A DNA stretch of 64,000 bases from Clostridium sp. C8-1-8 (GTDB lineage Bacteria; Bacillota; Clostridia; Clostridiales; Clostridiaceae), in assembly GCF_009928445.1 (NCBI RefSeq), contig NZ_JAABNO010000024.1, positions 20,509 through 84,508 of the forward strand, read 5' to 3'. Below, one piece after another: positions 32,945-42,112 of this stretch. Each line of letters begins with the position of its first letter. Within the stretch, counting starts at the first letter, position 1. Position numbers and translations under genes: made by a program. The notes beneath the pieces are model-generated. The model was not told the origin of the DNA. It made no database searches and saw only the letters and a list, made by a program, of their open reading frames with translations.

Positions 32945-34870
32945 TTAAGAATTTGATTCTAGTTCTTCCCATTCTTCATATAAAGTATCTATTTGGTTTT
33001 GAGTATTAAGTATTTCCTTATTTACCTTTTCACTTTCAGTAGGATTGGAGTATACTTCTTCCAAGCACAAATCCTCTTGAAGTTTAACTAATTTCTCTTC
33101 CAGAAGAGCTATATTTTTTTCAAGGTTCTTTAACTTTAAGCTATTCTCTTTTTCTAATTTTTCAGCTTCCCTTTTCTTTTTACGTTCTTCCTTTATTTGA
33201 GTTTTAGTTTTTCCAGATTGTTCTTCTTCATTATCCTCGTATCTGTTTGGATTTTTTTTCTTTTCTGTATAGTAGTTGTAATTTCCTAGGTATTCTTTTA
33301 TACCGCTTTGCTCTAATTCATAAATCTTGTTTATAACTTTATTTAAGAAGTATCTATCATGAGAAATTACAATAAGTGTACCATCATAATCCATAATAGC
33401 GTCTTCTAAAGCTTCCCTAGACATTATATCTAAATGGTTAGTAGGTTCATCTAACAAAAGAAAATTAGATTTAGAAAGCATTAATTTAAGAAGGTTTATC
33501 CTACAACGTTCTCCACCGCTTAAATTAGAAATCTTTTTAAACACATCTTCATTATAAAATAAGAAGGATGCCAAAGCAGTTCTTATCTCAGTAGTAGTCA
33601 TCTTAGGAAATTCGTCCCAAACCTCATCTATGACTGTTTTTTCTAGATCTAAGTTGGATTGTTCTTGATCATAATAGCCTAAAAACACATTTTTACCTAA
33701 ATAAGTTATTCCACTGTCAGCTTCTAAGTTTTTCATTATTATTTTGAAAATAGTCGTTTTGCCTCTACCATTTTCCCCTATAAGAGCAACCTTATCTCCT
33801 CTTCTTAAATCGAAATTTACGTCCTCAAATAAAAGTTTATCTCCATATCTTTTAGATAGATTTTCTACATGAAGAACATCATTACCACTTTTTATCTGGG
33901 ATTGAAAAGAAATTCTTGTACCTATTTTTTCCCTGTCAGGAGCATCAACTTTTTCCATCTTATCTAAAGCTTTTTGTCTGCTTTCAGCAGCCTTAATACT
34001 TTTTTCTCTATTAAAAGAACGGAACCTTTCTATGATTTCTTCTTGCCTTTTGATTTCGGATTGTTGTAGATTAAAAGCTTTTAGCTTTGCCTCGTAATCT
34101 TTCTTTCTCAACTCTAAATACTTTGTATATGGAGCATTATAGCAATTTACATGACCATTGATAAGCTCATATGTATGTGTTGTTATGCTATCTAGGAAGA
34201 ATCTATCATGAGATATAACTAGAACTGTCCCCTTGTAGCTTTTTAAGTACTCTTCCAACCATTCAATAGCATCTAAATCTAAATGGTTTGTAGGCTCATC
34301 TAAAAGTAATATCTCAGGTTTTATCAAAAGAAGCTTACATAGGGCCACTCTTGTCTTTTGACCTCCACTAAGAACGTTTATTTGTTTATCAAAGTCTTTT
34401 TCGTTAAAACCAAGCCCCTTTAATACTTTGGATATTTCTCCTCTAAATACATAGCCGCCTCTGTTTTCGTATAGTTCTTGACCTTGAGTATAATCTTTAA
34501 TCAGTTTGTCATGATAATCTTGTTTCGATGGATCATAAGGTTCATTCATCTTTTCTTCTAGAGTCTGAAGTTTTTTTTCTAGGTTGATTAAGTCTGAAAA
34601 CACAGTAAGCATCTCTCTCATTATCGTGTTTTCAAAATCCAAATCAAGGTGCTGAGAAAGATAACCTAAAGTACTTCCTTTATCTATAAAAACTTCCCCG
34701 CTATCATAGGATACTTCCCTTGTAAGTATGCGGAATAAAGTGGACTTTCCCTCTCCATTTGCTCCTATAAGTCCAACTTTTTCTCCTTCATTTATATTAA
34801 ATGTTACATCTTTTAAAATTTCATCTATTCCAAAACTTTTTTTTATGTTTTTACAACTTAATACTATCAT
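32945..34870 (-). CDS. ABC-F family ATPase (ribosome-associated)
   Basis: A 641-residue soluble protein with two ABC ATPase domains and no membrane segments. The first has Walker A GANGEGKST (about residue 37) and signature LSGGQKTR; the second GENGRGKTT and LSGGERCR; both have LLLDEPTNHLD. The linker between them (P-site tRNA interaction motif) is rich in Lys and Glu, and a C-terminal coiled coil covers about 560-641. Members act on the ribosome in translation rescue or antibiotic resistance; resemblance to housekeeping YdiF-type proteins is greater than to resistance types, but this is a judgement by eye. Confidence 0.92.
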   Translation of the reverse strand: MIVLSCKNIKKSFGIDEILKDVTFNINEGEKVGLIGANGEGKSTLFRILTREVSYDSGEVFIDKGSTLGYLSQHLDLDFENTIMREMLTVFSDLINLEKKLQTLEEKMNEPYDPSKQDYHDKLIKDYTQGQELYENRGGYVFRGEISKVLKGLGFNEKDFDKQINVLSGGQKTRVALCKLLLIKPEILLLDEPTNHLDLDAIEWLEEYLKSYKGTVLVISHDRFFLDSITTHTYELINGHVNCYNAPYTKYLELRKKDYEAKLKAFNLQQSEIKRQEEIIERFRSFNREKSIKAAESRQKALDKMEKVDAPDREKIGTRISFQSQIKSGNDVLHVENLSKRYGDKLLFEDVNFDLRRGDKVALIGENGRGKTTIFKIIMKNLEADSGITYLGKNVFLGYYDQEQSNLDLEKTVIDEVWDEFPKMTTTEIRTALASFLFYNEDVFKKISNLSGGERCRINLLKLMLSKSNFLLLDEPTNHLDIMSREALEDAIMDYDGTLIVISHDRYFLNKVINKIYELEQSGIKEYLGNYNYYTEKKKNPNRYEDNEEEQSGKTKTQIKEERKKKREAEKLEKENSLKLKNLEKNIALLEEKLVKLQEDLCLEEVYSNPTESEKVNKEILNTQNQIDTLYEEWEELESNS

Positions 34871-34909
34871 TAATTAAACTCCTTTGAATAAGTTAAGTGA
34901 TACAGCTTT

Positions 34910-35005
34910 AGATGTACTACTTCATACTAAAATCTATATTTTCAAAATCTCATCTTAGAAACCAGAGAATTTTTGAAAATGAATTTCTGATTGAAGTGTT
35001 GAATC
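34910..35005. repeat. Repeat family A, copy 3
   Basis: AGATGTACTACTTCATAC at the left and the complement of a decayed GATTCAACACTTCAATCAG at the right, with TATTTTCAAAA and TTTTTGAAAATG arms inside. It lies between divergent ABC-F and MacA-like genes. Confidence 0.7.
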
Positions 35006-35149
35006 CTAATATACAAACACGATTAATTATACTATTCATAAGAGTTTTATACAAATGGATAAATTAATAATATTATTTTTACTATTATAGATAATAATAT
35101 TATATAGATTTAAAAGCTAGGGAAAGGAAGTGAACCTACTAAGGGTGAT

Positions 35150-36520
35150 ATGAATAAGAAAAGAAATATTATAGTAGCAATAATTTTAGTAATTCTAATA
35201 GGTATAACCTGGGCAATCGTATATTATACCAGAAGTAAAGATGATGCTGTTTCAGTAAAAACAGAAATAATAGGAAAGGGAAATATAAAGTCTTATTTAA
35301 ATACCACTGGAGTGATTAAGGCAAAAAGTATCAGGGATTATTATGGTTCACAATTGAAGGTAACAGGGATTAATTTTAAAGTAGGAGATAAAGTTAAAAA
35401 GGGAGATGTTCTTATATCTTATGACAACTCAGATCTTCAAAATGCTGTAAAACAAGCACAAATTCAATATAATAATACTGTTTTACAAAGGGAGGATTTA
35501 CTAAGTCAAAGTAAGAAGGTAAAAGGAACCATAAAAAACTTAGACAACGAAATAAAGGATATTAAAAATAAGATACAGCAGTTGAAGAATAGTACAAGTT
35601 CTTCCATTTCAACCATAGAAGGGATAAAAAGTACAATTAGTGGATGGAAGGGGAAGTTTTCTAAGGAAGAAATCTCAGAAGCAAATATATTAGATGCATC
35701 AGAAAAAAATCTAAAGCTTGCACAAACAGAAAATAGCTCAAATACTGAGCTGATAAAGCAGCTATCAACTGCCTTAATATCTTTAGAAAGTCAAAGAAAT
35801 AGTATACAGCCAATTTCAGAAGAGAAGATAAAGCAAATGGATAATGCGGTATCTTTAGCAAAGTTAGCATTAGATTCTGCTAATTCTAAGCTTAATACTT
35901 TAGCTGGAAATATAACTGCTGATTTTGATGGTACTGTCACTTCAATCAATGCCAATATTGGGGCTGTTTCTAATCCTACCTCGGCTGCTATTACTATTGA
36001 GGATCTTAGCAACTTGAAGGTAGTGGTTTCTTTGGGAAAGTCCGATGCAAGTAAAGTAAAGCTGGAGCAAGTTGCTACTATAAGAAGTAATGGCAAAGAG
36101 TATAAGGGGAAAGTATCTTTTATTAGTCCTTCAGGTAAAAAAGGTGTGAGTGGTCTAGGGGCTATTTCAGCAGCTCCAAGTAGCGATGTGACAATGGATG
36201 CAGAAATTGAACTTCTAAATTCTGATGAGAATTTGAAGGTGGAGTTTGATGTAGATGTTGATATACTAACGGCAGAGAAAACTGGAGTAATAGTAGTTCC
36301 TACTGAGGCGATTAAAGCTGAAAAAGGCGGCAAATATGTAATATATACAGTAAGTAATGATAAAAAGGTCTCAGAGCATCAGGTGGAAGTTGGCATACAA
36401 TCTGATATAAATGCTGAGATAGTTAGCGGAATAAAAACAGGAGACAGAGTTATATTAAACCCAAGTGCAATGGTAAAACAAGGTGTTACCGTCAAAACTA
36501 ATGCTGGAGGAAGTAGTTAA
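35150..36520 (+). CDS. MacA-like membrane fusion protein of ABC efflux system
   Basis: A 456-residue HlyD/MacA-type adaptor. It has an N-terminal membrane helix (about 5-24), a barrel-sandwich half NTTGVIKAKSIRDYYGS...GDKVKKGDVLISYDN split by a long coiled-coil hairpin (about 100-240), the second half GNITADFDGTVTSI, and C-terminal beta-barrel domains. It overlaps the ATPase gene by one base (TAATG). In a Gram-positive host it would link the permease to the wall face. Exported substrate (peptide, antibiotic or lipid) is unknown. Confidence 0.9.
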   Translation: MNKKRNIIVAIILVILIGITWAIVYYTRSKDDAVSVKTEIIGKGNIKSYLNTTGVIKAKSIRDYYGSQLKVTGINFKVGDKVKKGDVLISYDNSDLQNAVKQAQIQYNNTVLQREDLLSQSKKVKGTIKNLDNEIKDIKNKIQQLKNSTSSSISTIEGIKSTISGWKGKFSKEEISEANILDASEKNLKLAQTENSSNTELIKQLSTALISLESQRNSIQPISEEKIKQMDNAVSLAKLALDSANSKLNTLAGNITADFDGTVTSINANIGAVSNPTSAAITIEDLSNLKVVVSLGKSDASKVKLEQVATIRSNGKEYKGKVSFISPSGKKGVSGLGAISAAPSSDVTMDAEIELLNSDENLKVEFDVDVDILTAEKTGVIVVPTEAIKAEKGGKYVIYTVSNDKKVSEHQVEVGIQSDINAEIVSGIKTGDRVILNPSAMVKQGVTVKTNAGGSS

Positions 36521-37221
36521 TGATTGAGATAGTAGATGTTTACAAGACGTATAAAACAGGAGATTTATCCTTTACAGCATTAAAAGGAGTGAATCTCAAA
36601 ATACAGCAAGGAGAATTTACATCTATAATGGGACCATCAGGTTCTGGAAAAAGTACGCTTATGAATATCCTTGGATGCCTAGATAGGCTAGATAGAGGCA
36701 AATATAAATTAAACAATAAAGACGTTTCCAATATGGGGGATAACGAGCTAGCTAGGGTAAGAAACAAAGAAATAGGATTTGTATTTCAAAACTTTAATCT
36801 TCTACCTAGGATGACAATTCTTGAAAATGTTGAGTTGCCTATGATATATGCAGGAGTTTCATCTAAGGATAGAAGAGAAAGGGCGCTTTCTGCTCTAGAA
36901 AAGGTCTCTTTGACTAAATGGATAAAACATCGTCCAAATGAGATATCAGGTGGTCAAAAACAAAGGGTAGCTATTGCTAGAGCTATTGTAAATGCTCCAT
37001 CGGTTATAATGGCAGATGAACCAACTGGCAACTTGGATTCTCAAGTTAGCTTAGAAGTTATGAAGATCTTTCAAGATTTGAATGAAGAAGGTTCTACCAT
37101 AATAATGGTAACCCATGAGCCTGATATAGCTTCCTATACAAAAAGATTGGTAAAAGTTAAAGATGGTCTAATAATTGCAGACGAAAAGGTTAAAAATAGA
37201 ATAGTTATTAAAGACAACTAA
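36520..37221 (+). CDS. MacB/LolD-type ABC transporter ATPase
   Basis: A 233-residue ABC ATPase. Walker A is GPSGSGKST (about residues 38-46), the signature is ISGGQKQRVAIARA (about 142-155), and Walker B is VIMADEPTGNLDS. The FNLLPRMTILENVELPM Q-loop pattern is typical of the MacB/LolD/FtsE exporter group. It sits between its adaptor and permease in one operon. Confidence 0.95.
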   Translation: MIEIVDVYKTYKTGDLSFTALKGVNLKIQQGEFTSIMGPSGSGKSTLMNILGCLDRLDRGKYKLNNKDVSNMGDNELARVRNKEIGFVFQNFNLLPRMTILENVELPMIYAGVSSKDRRERALSALEKVSLTKWIKHRPNEISGGQKQRVAIARAIVNAPSVIMADEPTGNLDSQVSLEVMKIFQDLNEEGSTIIMVTHEPDIASYTKRLVKVKDGLIIADEKVKNRIVIKDN

Positions 37222-37241
37222 AAACAGTATGGGGGATTAAT

Positions 37242-38450
37242 ATGCACTTTATAGAAAACTTCAAAATGTCCCTAGATAGTATAAAATCTAATAAACTAAG
37301 ATCATTTTTAACGATGCTAGGTATAATAATAGGAATAAGTTCGGTAATTGCAATACTATCATTGGGGAGCGGAGGGAAAGCTAGCATAACTGGTGAGCTG
37401 GAGAAAATAGGATCTTCAACAGTAGAAATTAAGGTTAGCGGACAAGAGATAGCTCAATCTGACTACTTTAACTTAAATGATATAAAGGCCATAAGAGAGA
37501 AAAGTGATAATGTCAAATATATATCACCTTTAATACAAAAGTCTGGAACAGCTAGAGTAAATAACAAAAGTAAAAGAGCTGTAGTATATGGTGGCAATAC
37601 AGATTTTAGTTATATACAAAACTACGAATTTTTATATGGCCGTTTTTATAATGAGAAGGAGCTAGAAGATGGCAAGAATGTAGCTGTTATTGATGAAATT
37701 TCAGCTGAATATTTTTGGGGGTATAAAGATGTAGTAGGGGAATCTTTGTTGATAGGAAGGAGCGGTTCTCCAAAGAAGGTTACTATAATTGGAGTAACAA
37801 AGTCTTCAGAACTAATGGCTGGATTTGCTAAAGATCAAATACCAGTATTTTTATCAGTACCTATAACTACATCGCAGTGGATTTATGATGTTGGTGGAGA
37901 CTTTGACGGCATATATATATTAGCGGAGTCAAAGGATGAGGTGGATAGTGCAACCAGTGAGGCTATAAATATTTTAGAATCACGGCACAATAATAAAGGG
38001 AAAAATGTTTATACCGGAGAAAAGTTGATGAAGCAGGTTGAACAAATCAATAGAGTTATTGATATATTTACTTCATTTATAGGTGCTGTTGCAGCTATAT
38101 CTCTACTAGTTGGTGGTATTGGGGTAATGAATATAATGCTTGTTTCAGTTACAGAGAGAACTAGGGAAATCGGTATAAGAAAAGCTATTGGAGCCACAAC
38201 TAATACTATATTAATTCAGTTTTTAACTGAATCAGTCATAATATCTCTTATAGGTGGAGTAATTGGTATGATTATAGGTATTGCTGGTGCTTATGCCATA
38301 GGGAGTTTAGCCAATGTTACACCGATATTATCTCTAAAGCATATTTTATTAGTAATACTATTCTCTACAAGTGTAGGCGTTTTTTTTGGCATATACCCAG
38401 CTAGAAAAGCAGCAAAGCTAGATCCTATAGATGCATTAAGATATGAATAA
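37242..38450 (+). CDS. MacB-type ABC transporter permease
   Basis: A 402-residue permease with one N-terminal helix (about 22-44), a large extracellular MacB_PCD domain (about 50-270), and three C-terminal helices in an FtsX-type domain. The segment GGIGVMNIMLVSVTERTREIG (about residues 288-308) is the family signature, and GIYPARKAAKLDPIDALRYE is the classic C-terminus. Unlike E. coli MacB the ATPase is a separate gene. A terminator overlaps the stop codon. Confidence 0.94.
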   Translation: MHFIENFKMSLDSIKSNKLRSFLTMLGIIIGISSVIAILSLGSGGKASITGELEKIGSSTVEIKVSGQEIAQSDYFNLNDIKAIREKSDNVKYISPLIQKSGTARVNNKSKRAVVYGGNTDFSYIQNYEFLYGRFYNEKELEDGKNVAVIDEISAEYFWGYKDVVGESLLIGRSGSPKKVTIIGVTKSSELMAGFAKDQIPVFLSVPITTSQWIYDVGGDFDGIYILAESKDEVDSATSEAINILESRHNNKGKNVYTGEKLMKQVEQINRVIDIFTSFIGAVAAISLLVGGIGVMNIMLVSVTERTREIGIRKAIGATTNTILIQFLTESVIISLIGGVIGMIIGIAGAYAIGSLANVTPILSLKHILLVILFSTSVGVFFGIYPARKAAKLDPIDALRYE

Positions 38451-38475
38451 AAGATGGTTTTAAACCATCTTTTAT
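38450..38475 (+). terminator. Terminator after the macB-like gene
   Basis: AAAGATGGTTT paired with AAACCATCTTT, then TATTCTTT, overlapping the stop codon. Confidence 0.85.
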
Positions 38476-38496
38476 TCTTTATGAGAGTTATTAATT

Positions 38497-38991
38497 CTAT
38501 TCATTTGAACTGTATTGTAAGGACAGATAGATTATCTTCTTTATAATCAGTTTACATACTGGTGCAGGGATTTTATAAGTGGCCAAACTTTTAATTATTG
38601 AATCATTATTAAGCTCAATCTGATTAAGTATTGCGTTTATTTTTTCACCCACTAGTTTATCATCAAAATCCTTATCTAAGTCTTCAAATAGATGAAGGGG
38701 AACAGGAACATAACCTCTGTTTATTTCTGTTGAGTTATTGAACAGTGAGTTGAACCAATAAGTAGAAGAAAGCTTCACTTTATTAAAAGTATCTCCTAGG
38801 GCTGATCTGTTATTCAAATTGCCTAAGTAAAGATTTTCAGAAAATTGAGCTGGTATATCTGAAAATGGAATGAATTTGTCTGTAAATATGTTCGAACTTT
38901 CGTAAAGTGGTATTGGAGCATCAGGAAAGGAAGATTCATACTCACTTTTAAAAGGTTCAAAGTTTAAATCATCATAAACTGGTTTATTCAC
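38497..38991 (-). CDS. Hypothetical protein, 164 residues
   Basis: I do not recognise it. The N-terminal half is acidic and rich in Pro, Phe, Ser and Asn (NKPVYDDLNFEPFKSEYESS, FPDAPIPLYESSNIF), suggesting an extended structure; the C-terminal half looks helical (EKINAILNQIELNNDSIIKS) and ends with a basic, hydrophobic stretch. There is no signal peptide and one cysteine (PVCKLIIKK). It begins with GTG behind GGAGGT. It is monocistronic and convergent with the efflux operon. Confidence 0.72.
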   Translation of the reverse strand: MNKPVYDDLNFEPFKSEYESSFPDAPIPLYESSNIFTDKFIPFSDIPAQFSENLYLGNLNNRSALGDTFNKVKLSSTYWFNSLFNNSTEINRGYVPVPLHLFEDLDKDFDDKLVGEKINAILNQIELNNDSIIKSLATYKIPAPVCKLIIKKIIYLSLQYSSNE

Positions 38992-39141
38992 TTTATAATA
39001 CCTCCAAATAAAACTCTTATTAAGTATATGTGATATACATACGAATATTTCATGAATTTCATATAAATTTACATTCGTTAAAATAAAACTAAAGTTGCTT
39101 ATTATATCTACCCTTTAAGTTAAGGCTATGTTAAAGTACTG
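38992..39141. other. Intergenic DNA between the hypothetical gene and repeat B
   Basis: AT-rich promoter region for the minus-strand gene; no further feature recognised. Repeat family B occupies 39142-39307 and another 160 plain bases lead to the desulfurase-like gene. Confidence 0.4.
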
Positions 39142-39307
39142 TGTTGAAATTCAGTGGTCAGTCATCCGATGCTTAGATGAGCTTGCGCAAAGAATCACTA
39201 ATGAAGAACGTATTAGTGATTCTTAAAGCCATTCCATCTGAAAAAAATTATTTAATTCTAACTGCTCGCTCATATAGCATCTCCTTCATGACCATTTAAT
39301 TTCAACA
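39142..39307 (-). mobile_element. Repeat family B: complete 166-bp MITE-like element
   Basis: Terminal inverted repeats of 19 bp: TGTTGAAATTCAGTGGTCA (39142-39160) and the complement of TGTTGAAATTAAATGGTCA (39289-39307), two mismatches. Inside is a perfect 13-bp hairpin AAGAATCACTAAT/ATTAGTGATTCTT (39190-39224). On the minus strand GAAGGAG (39281-39287) leads into a 16-codon ORF ending at the hairpin. Partial copies are near 12490, 59573 and 63942. This layout (end, start signal, stop, terminator-like hairpin, end) suggests an internally deleted insertion sequence. No clear target duplication is seen. Confidence 0.72.
39223..39273 (-). CDS. 16-residue ORF inside repeat B
   Basis: ATG to TAA encodes MSEQLELNNFFQMEWL, with GAAGGAG seven bases ahead. 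It could be a transposase N-terminal remnant. The degenerate copy near 12.5 kb keeps a similar start (Met-x-Glu-Gln-Ile/Leu-Asp/Glu-Leu), which could reflect nucleotide conservation only. Expression is unproven. Confidence 0.3.
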   Translation of the reverse strand: MSEQLELNNFFQMEWL

Positions 39308-39469
39308 ATATTATTAAACATAGCCTAAGTTAAAACAGTAATATAAAAAATAGTATTTAATTGATAAATTTATTTCTTTGAAATAATTAGTTTATAAGCA
39401 GAAAGAATATAGGGAGATTTATGGACATTAGTCTAAAGTGTGAATAGTATATATTGGAGGGAGTTTGTT

Positions 39470-40774
39470 ATGATGAGAAAAAGAGAAATGAACTTTAGAG
39501 AATTGTTTGTAGGTATAGAACAAGCTGTTCCATTAGCCAATGGAAGAAATATAACTCCTATTAATTTTGATAATGCTGCTACTACACCACCATTAAAGAG
39601 AGTTTTGTACTGTGTAAATAAGTTTTTACCTCTTTATGGATCTATAGGAAGAGGAAAGGGGTATAAGTCGAAAATAAGTACTGAGCTCTATAATGAAGCA
39701 AGGGATGAAATACTGAAGTTTTTCAATCTTAGCAATAGAGATGATTACACTGTTATATTTGTAAAAAACACTACAGAAGGCATAAATGTTTTAGCTGATA
39801 CTTTAGTAACGGATAAGAAAGATATTGTTTTAACCACAAGAATGGAACATCATTCAAATGATTTGCCTTGGAGAGAGCGATGTTCAGTAGAATATGTTGA
39901 AGTAGATCATAGTGGTAAGCTTAAAGCAGCAGATTTTGAAGAAAAACTTGTTAAAGCTAATGGAAGTATAAAATTAGTTAGTGTAACAGGAGCCTCCAAT
40001 GTTACTGGTTATGTAAATGACATTCATGGAATAGCAAGTATTGCTCATAAATATGGTGCCCAAATAATAGTTGATGGTGCACAATTGGTACCACATAGAA
40101 AAGTAAATATGAATTATGTGAATGATGACGATGATATAGACTACTTGGTATTTTCTGCACATAAGATGTATGCACCCTTTGGAAGTGGAGCAATAGTTGG
40201 TAAGAAAGATGAATTTAATAATAAGGTACCATTTTTAAAAGGTGGAGGAACAGTTGATATTGTTACAGATGACGAGATTTATTGGTTAGATACCCCTGAG
40301 AGAGATGAGGGGGGGACTCCTAATGTACTTGGAGTTATAGCACTTGTAGCAGCTATTTACGAATTCAATAGGATTGGTTTTTCTAAGATAGAGGAACATG
40401 AAGAGCTTCTCAGGGATTATATGATTGAAGGCCTTAGAACTATGCCAGACGTGACAACCTATGGAGATATAGAAGATAAAAATAAACTTGGATTGATATC
40501 CATGAATTTAAGAGATATGTATCATGAGGAATTAGCTTCAAAGCTATCAGACTTAAGGGGAATAGCAGTTAGAAGTGGTTGCTTTTGCGCACAACCCTAT
40601 GCAAAGAGGTTGTTAGGTGTTAGTGATAAGGAAGTAATAAAGTTTATTCATGGAACTGATGAAGGAAAGCCAGGAATGGTTAGGATAAGCTTTGGTATGT
40701 ACAATTCTATAAATGAGGTTAATGAATTTTTGAATGTTTTAGAGTTTATAATAAGAAAGAATCTTTATAAATAG
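39470..40774 (+). CDS. Cysteine desulfurase-like aminotransferase class V
   Basis: A 434-residue PLP enzyme of the SufS/CsdA-like group. Marks are NFDNAATTPP (about residue 37), MEHHSNDLPWRE (about 125), VDGAQLVPH, the PLP lysine in FSAHKMYAPFGSGA (about 225-238) and RSGCFCAQPYAKR with candidate catalytic cysteines (about 365-377). No scaffold (IscU/SufU) or regulator is next to it, so it may serve a special sulfur transfer rather than bulk Fe-S assembly. The start ATG 39470 follows GGAGGG; GTG at 39440 is unlikely. Confidence 0.88.
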   Translation: MMRKREMNFRELFVGIEQAVPLANGRNITPINFDNAATTPPLKRVLYCVNKFLPLYGSIGRGKGYKSKISTELYNEARDEILKFFNLSNRDDYTVIFVKNTTEGINVLADTLVTDKKDIVLTTRMEHHSNDLPWRERCSVEYVEVDHSGKLKAADFEEKLVKANGSIKLVSVTGASNVTGYVNDIHGIASIAHKYGAQIIVDGAQLVPHRKVNMNYVNDDDDIDYLVFSAHKMYAPFGSGAIVGKKDEFNNKVPFLKGGGTVDIVTDDEIYWLDTPERDEGGTPNVLGVIALVAAIYEFNRIGFSKIEEHEELLRDYMIEGLRTMPDVTTYGDIEDKNKLGLISMNLRDMYHEELASKLSDLRGIAVRSGCFCAQPYAKRLLGVSDKEVIKFIHGTDEGKPGMVRISFGMYNSINEVNEFLNVLEFIIRKNLYK

Positions 40775-40800
40775 AAGATGATTAGAAGGCAGATATTATT

Positions 40801-40828
40801 AAAGCCTCCCAAAGTGTTGGGAGGCTTT
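40801..40828. terminator. Bidirectional terminator
   Basis: AAAGCCTCCCAA, loop AGTG, TTGGGAGGCTTT; serves both convergent genes. Confidence 0.9.
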
Positions 40829-40843
40829 AAAGAAGTATTTTAA

Positions 40844-42061
40844 CTAACTTCTAAATACTTTATATTGGGGAAGTGAATCTGAGAATTTAAGTTCAGGTGT
40901 ATCAAAAACTAGAGGCTTAAGATAAGCAAGTGCCTCTTCAGTTATATTGTTACCTTCACTGTTTACCCAATCTGATGGGAAATACTTGACCTTATTGGCC
41001 ACTTTATCTGCTTCTATTAAGAAAGAGGAAGAACTATAATCCTTACCTTCACTTCTTTTTATAGCAACCATGTAACCAGTGTAGCCCTCTGCAGAGTATT
41101 TAAGAGCATCTCTTCCTACCATGTGAGCCTCATCAAAATCAACCTTAGAAGCAGAGTGCATCGCACATCTTTGAAGTACTCCTAATTCTAAAGTCTTTAC
41201 TCTACTAGTAATTCCTGAATCTATTATTAAAGTTCTGAGATAATGAGCAACTCCACCAAGTTGAGTATGTCCAAATTTATCATGACTAGCTCCAAGTGAA
41301 GAGGCTGTTAAGAAGTTACCTTCTTCGTCTCTTAAGCCTTCAGAGGCTACTATGTAAACATGATTATTTTTTTTAAAAGTTTCTCTTACATCATTTATAA
41401 ACTTTACTTTATCAAAAGCTATCTCTGGAAGATATACATAGTCCGCTGCTCTTCTACCATCTATAGTAGCTAGAGCTCCAGCAGCAGCTAACCAGCCAGT
41501 GTCTCTTCCCATGGTTTCTAATATAAATATACCATTATCTATATATACTGTTGAGTCAAGATAAGTTTCTAGCACAGAAGTAGCTATGAATTTTGCTGCA
41601 CTACCAAAGCCAGGGGTATGATCTGTAAACATCAAATCATTATCAATAGTTTTTGGAATACCTATAAACTTTATATCAATACCATGGTCTTTTGCATATT
41701 TGCTAAGCTTAGCAGTAGTATCCATAGAGTCATTTCCTCCTATATAGAAGAAGGCCTTTATATTAAGTTCATTAAGTATTGACATTAGTGAAATATATTC
41801 ATCTTCACACAAGGAAGAATCCTTAAGCTTGTATCTACAAGAACCTAAGCCTGAAGAGGGAGTTCTTCTAAAAGTATCAAGCTCATTACTATCCATTTCA
41901 GATAAATTTATTAACTTTCTATTTAAGATTCCTTCTATGCCGTTTAATCCAGCATAAACATTATCATAGATTTTCAACTCTTTATTAGCCTCAACTAAAC
42001 CAAAAACACTAGAATTTATAACTGAAGTTGGACCACCTGATTGGGCAACAATACAATTCAT
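40844..42061 (-). CDS. pfp: Pyrophosphate-dependent 6-phosphofructokinase
   Basis: Phosphorylates fructose 6-phosphate, probably with PPi. It has 405 residues, longer than the roughly 320-residue ATP-PFK. The phosphoryl-donor region reads YIGGNDSMDT (about residues 106-115) with Asp where ATP enzymes have Gly, and PKTIDNDLMFTDHTPG (about 134-149) has Lys at the second diagnostic position; both mark the PPi type. MGRDTGWLAAAGAL is the substrate-binding segment. A perfect 0A box lies 45 bases upstream. It is monocistronic. Confidence 0.9.
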   Translation of the reverse strand: MNCIVAQSGGPTSVINSSVFGLVEANKELKIYDNVYAGLNGIEGILNRKLINLSEMDSNELDTFRRTPSSGLGSCRYKLKDSSLCEDEYISLMSILNELNIKAFFYIGGNDSMDTTAKLSKYAKDHGIDIKFIGIPKTIDNDLMFTDHTPGFGSAAKFIATSVLETYLDSTVYIDNGIFILETMGRDTGWLAAAGALATIDGRRAADYVYLPEIAFDKVKFINDVRETFKKNNHVYIVASEGLRDEEGNFLTASSLGASHDKFGHTQLGGVAHYLRTLIIDSGITSRVKTLELGVLQRCAMHSASKVDFDEAHMVGRDALKYSAEGYTGYMVAIKRSEGKDYSSSSFLIEADKVANKVKYFPSDWVNSEGNNITEEALAYLKPLVFDTPELKFSDSLPQYKVFRS

Positions 42062-42105
42062 TATATCTCTCCTTTGTACTACTTAGTTTAAATGTGCTAT
42101 ACTAT

Positions 42106-42112
42106 TTCGACA
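42106..42112 (-). promoter_or_regulatory. Perfect Spo0A box upstream of pfp
   Basis: TGTCGAA on the minus strand, within TTTGTCGAAATAGTAT, close to a possible -10. Spo0A is the clostridial sporulation/solvent regulator; its action here is a hypothesis. Confidence 0.4.

Noticed and set aside
39244..39291. Alternative ORF in repeat B starting ATGGTCATGAAGGAG
   Set aside because: It overlaps the ribosome-binding site of the better-placed ORF and has no site of its own.
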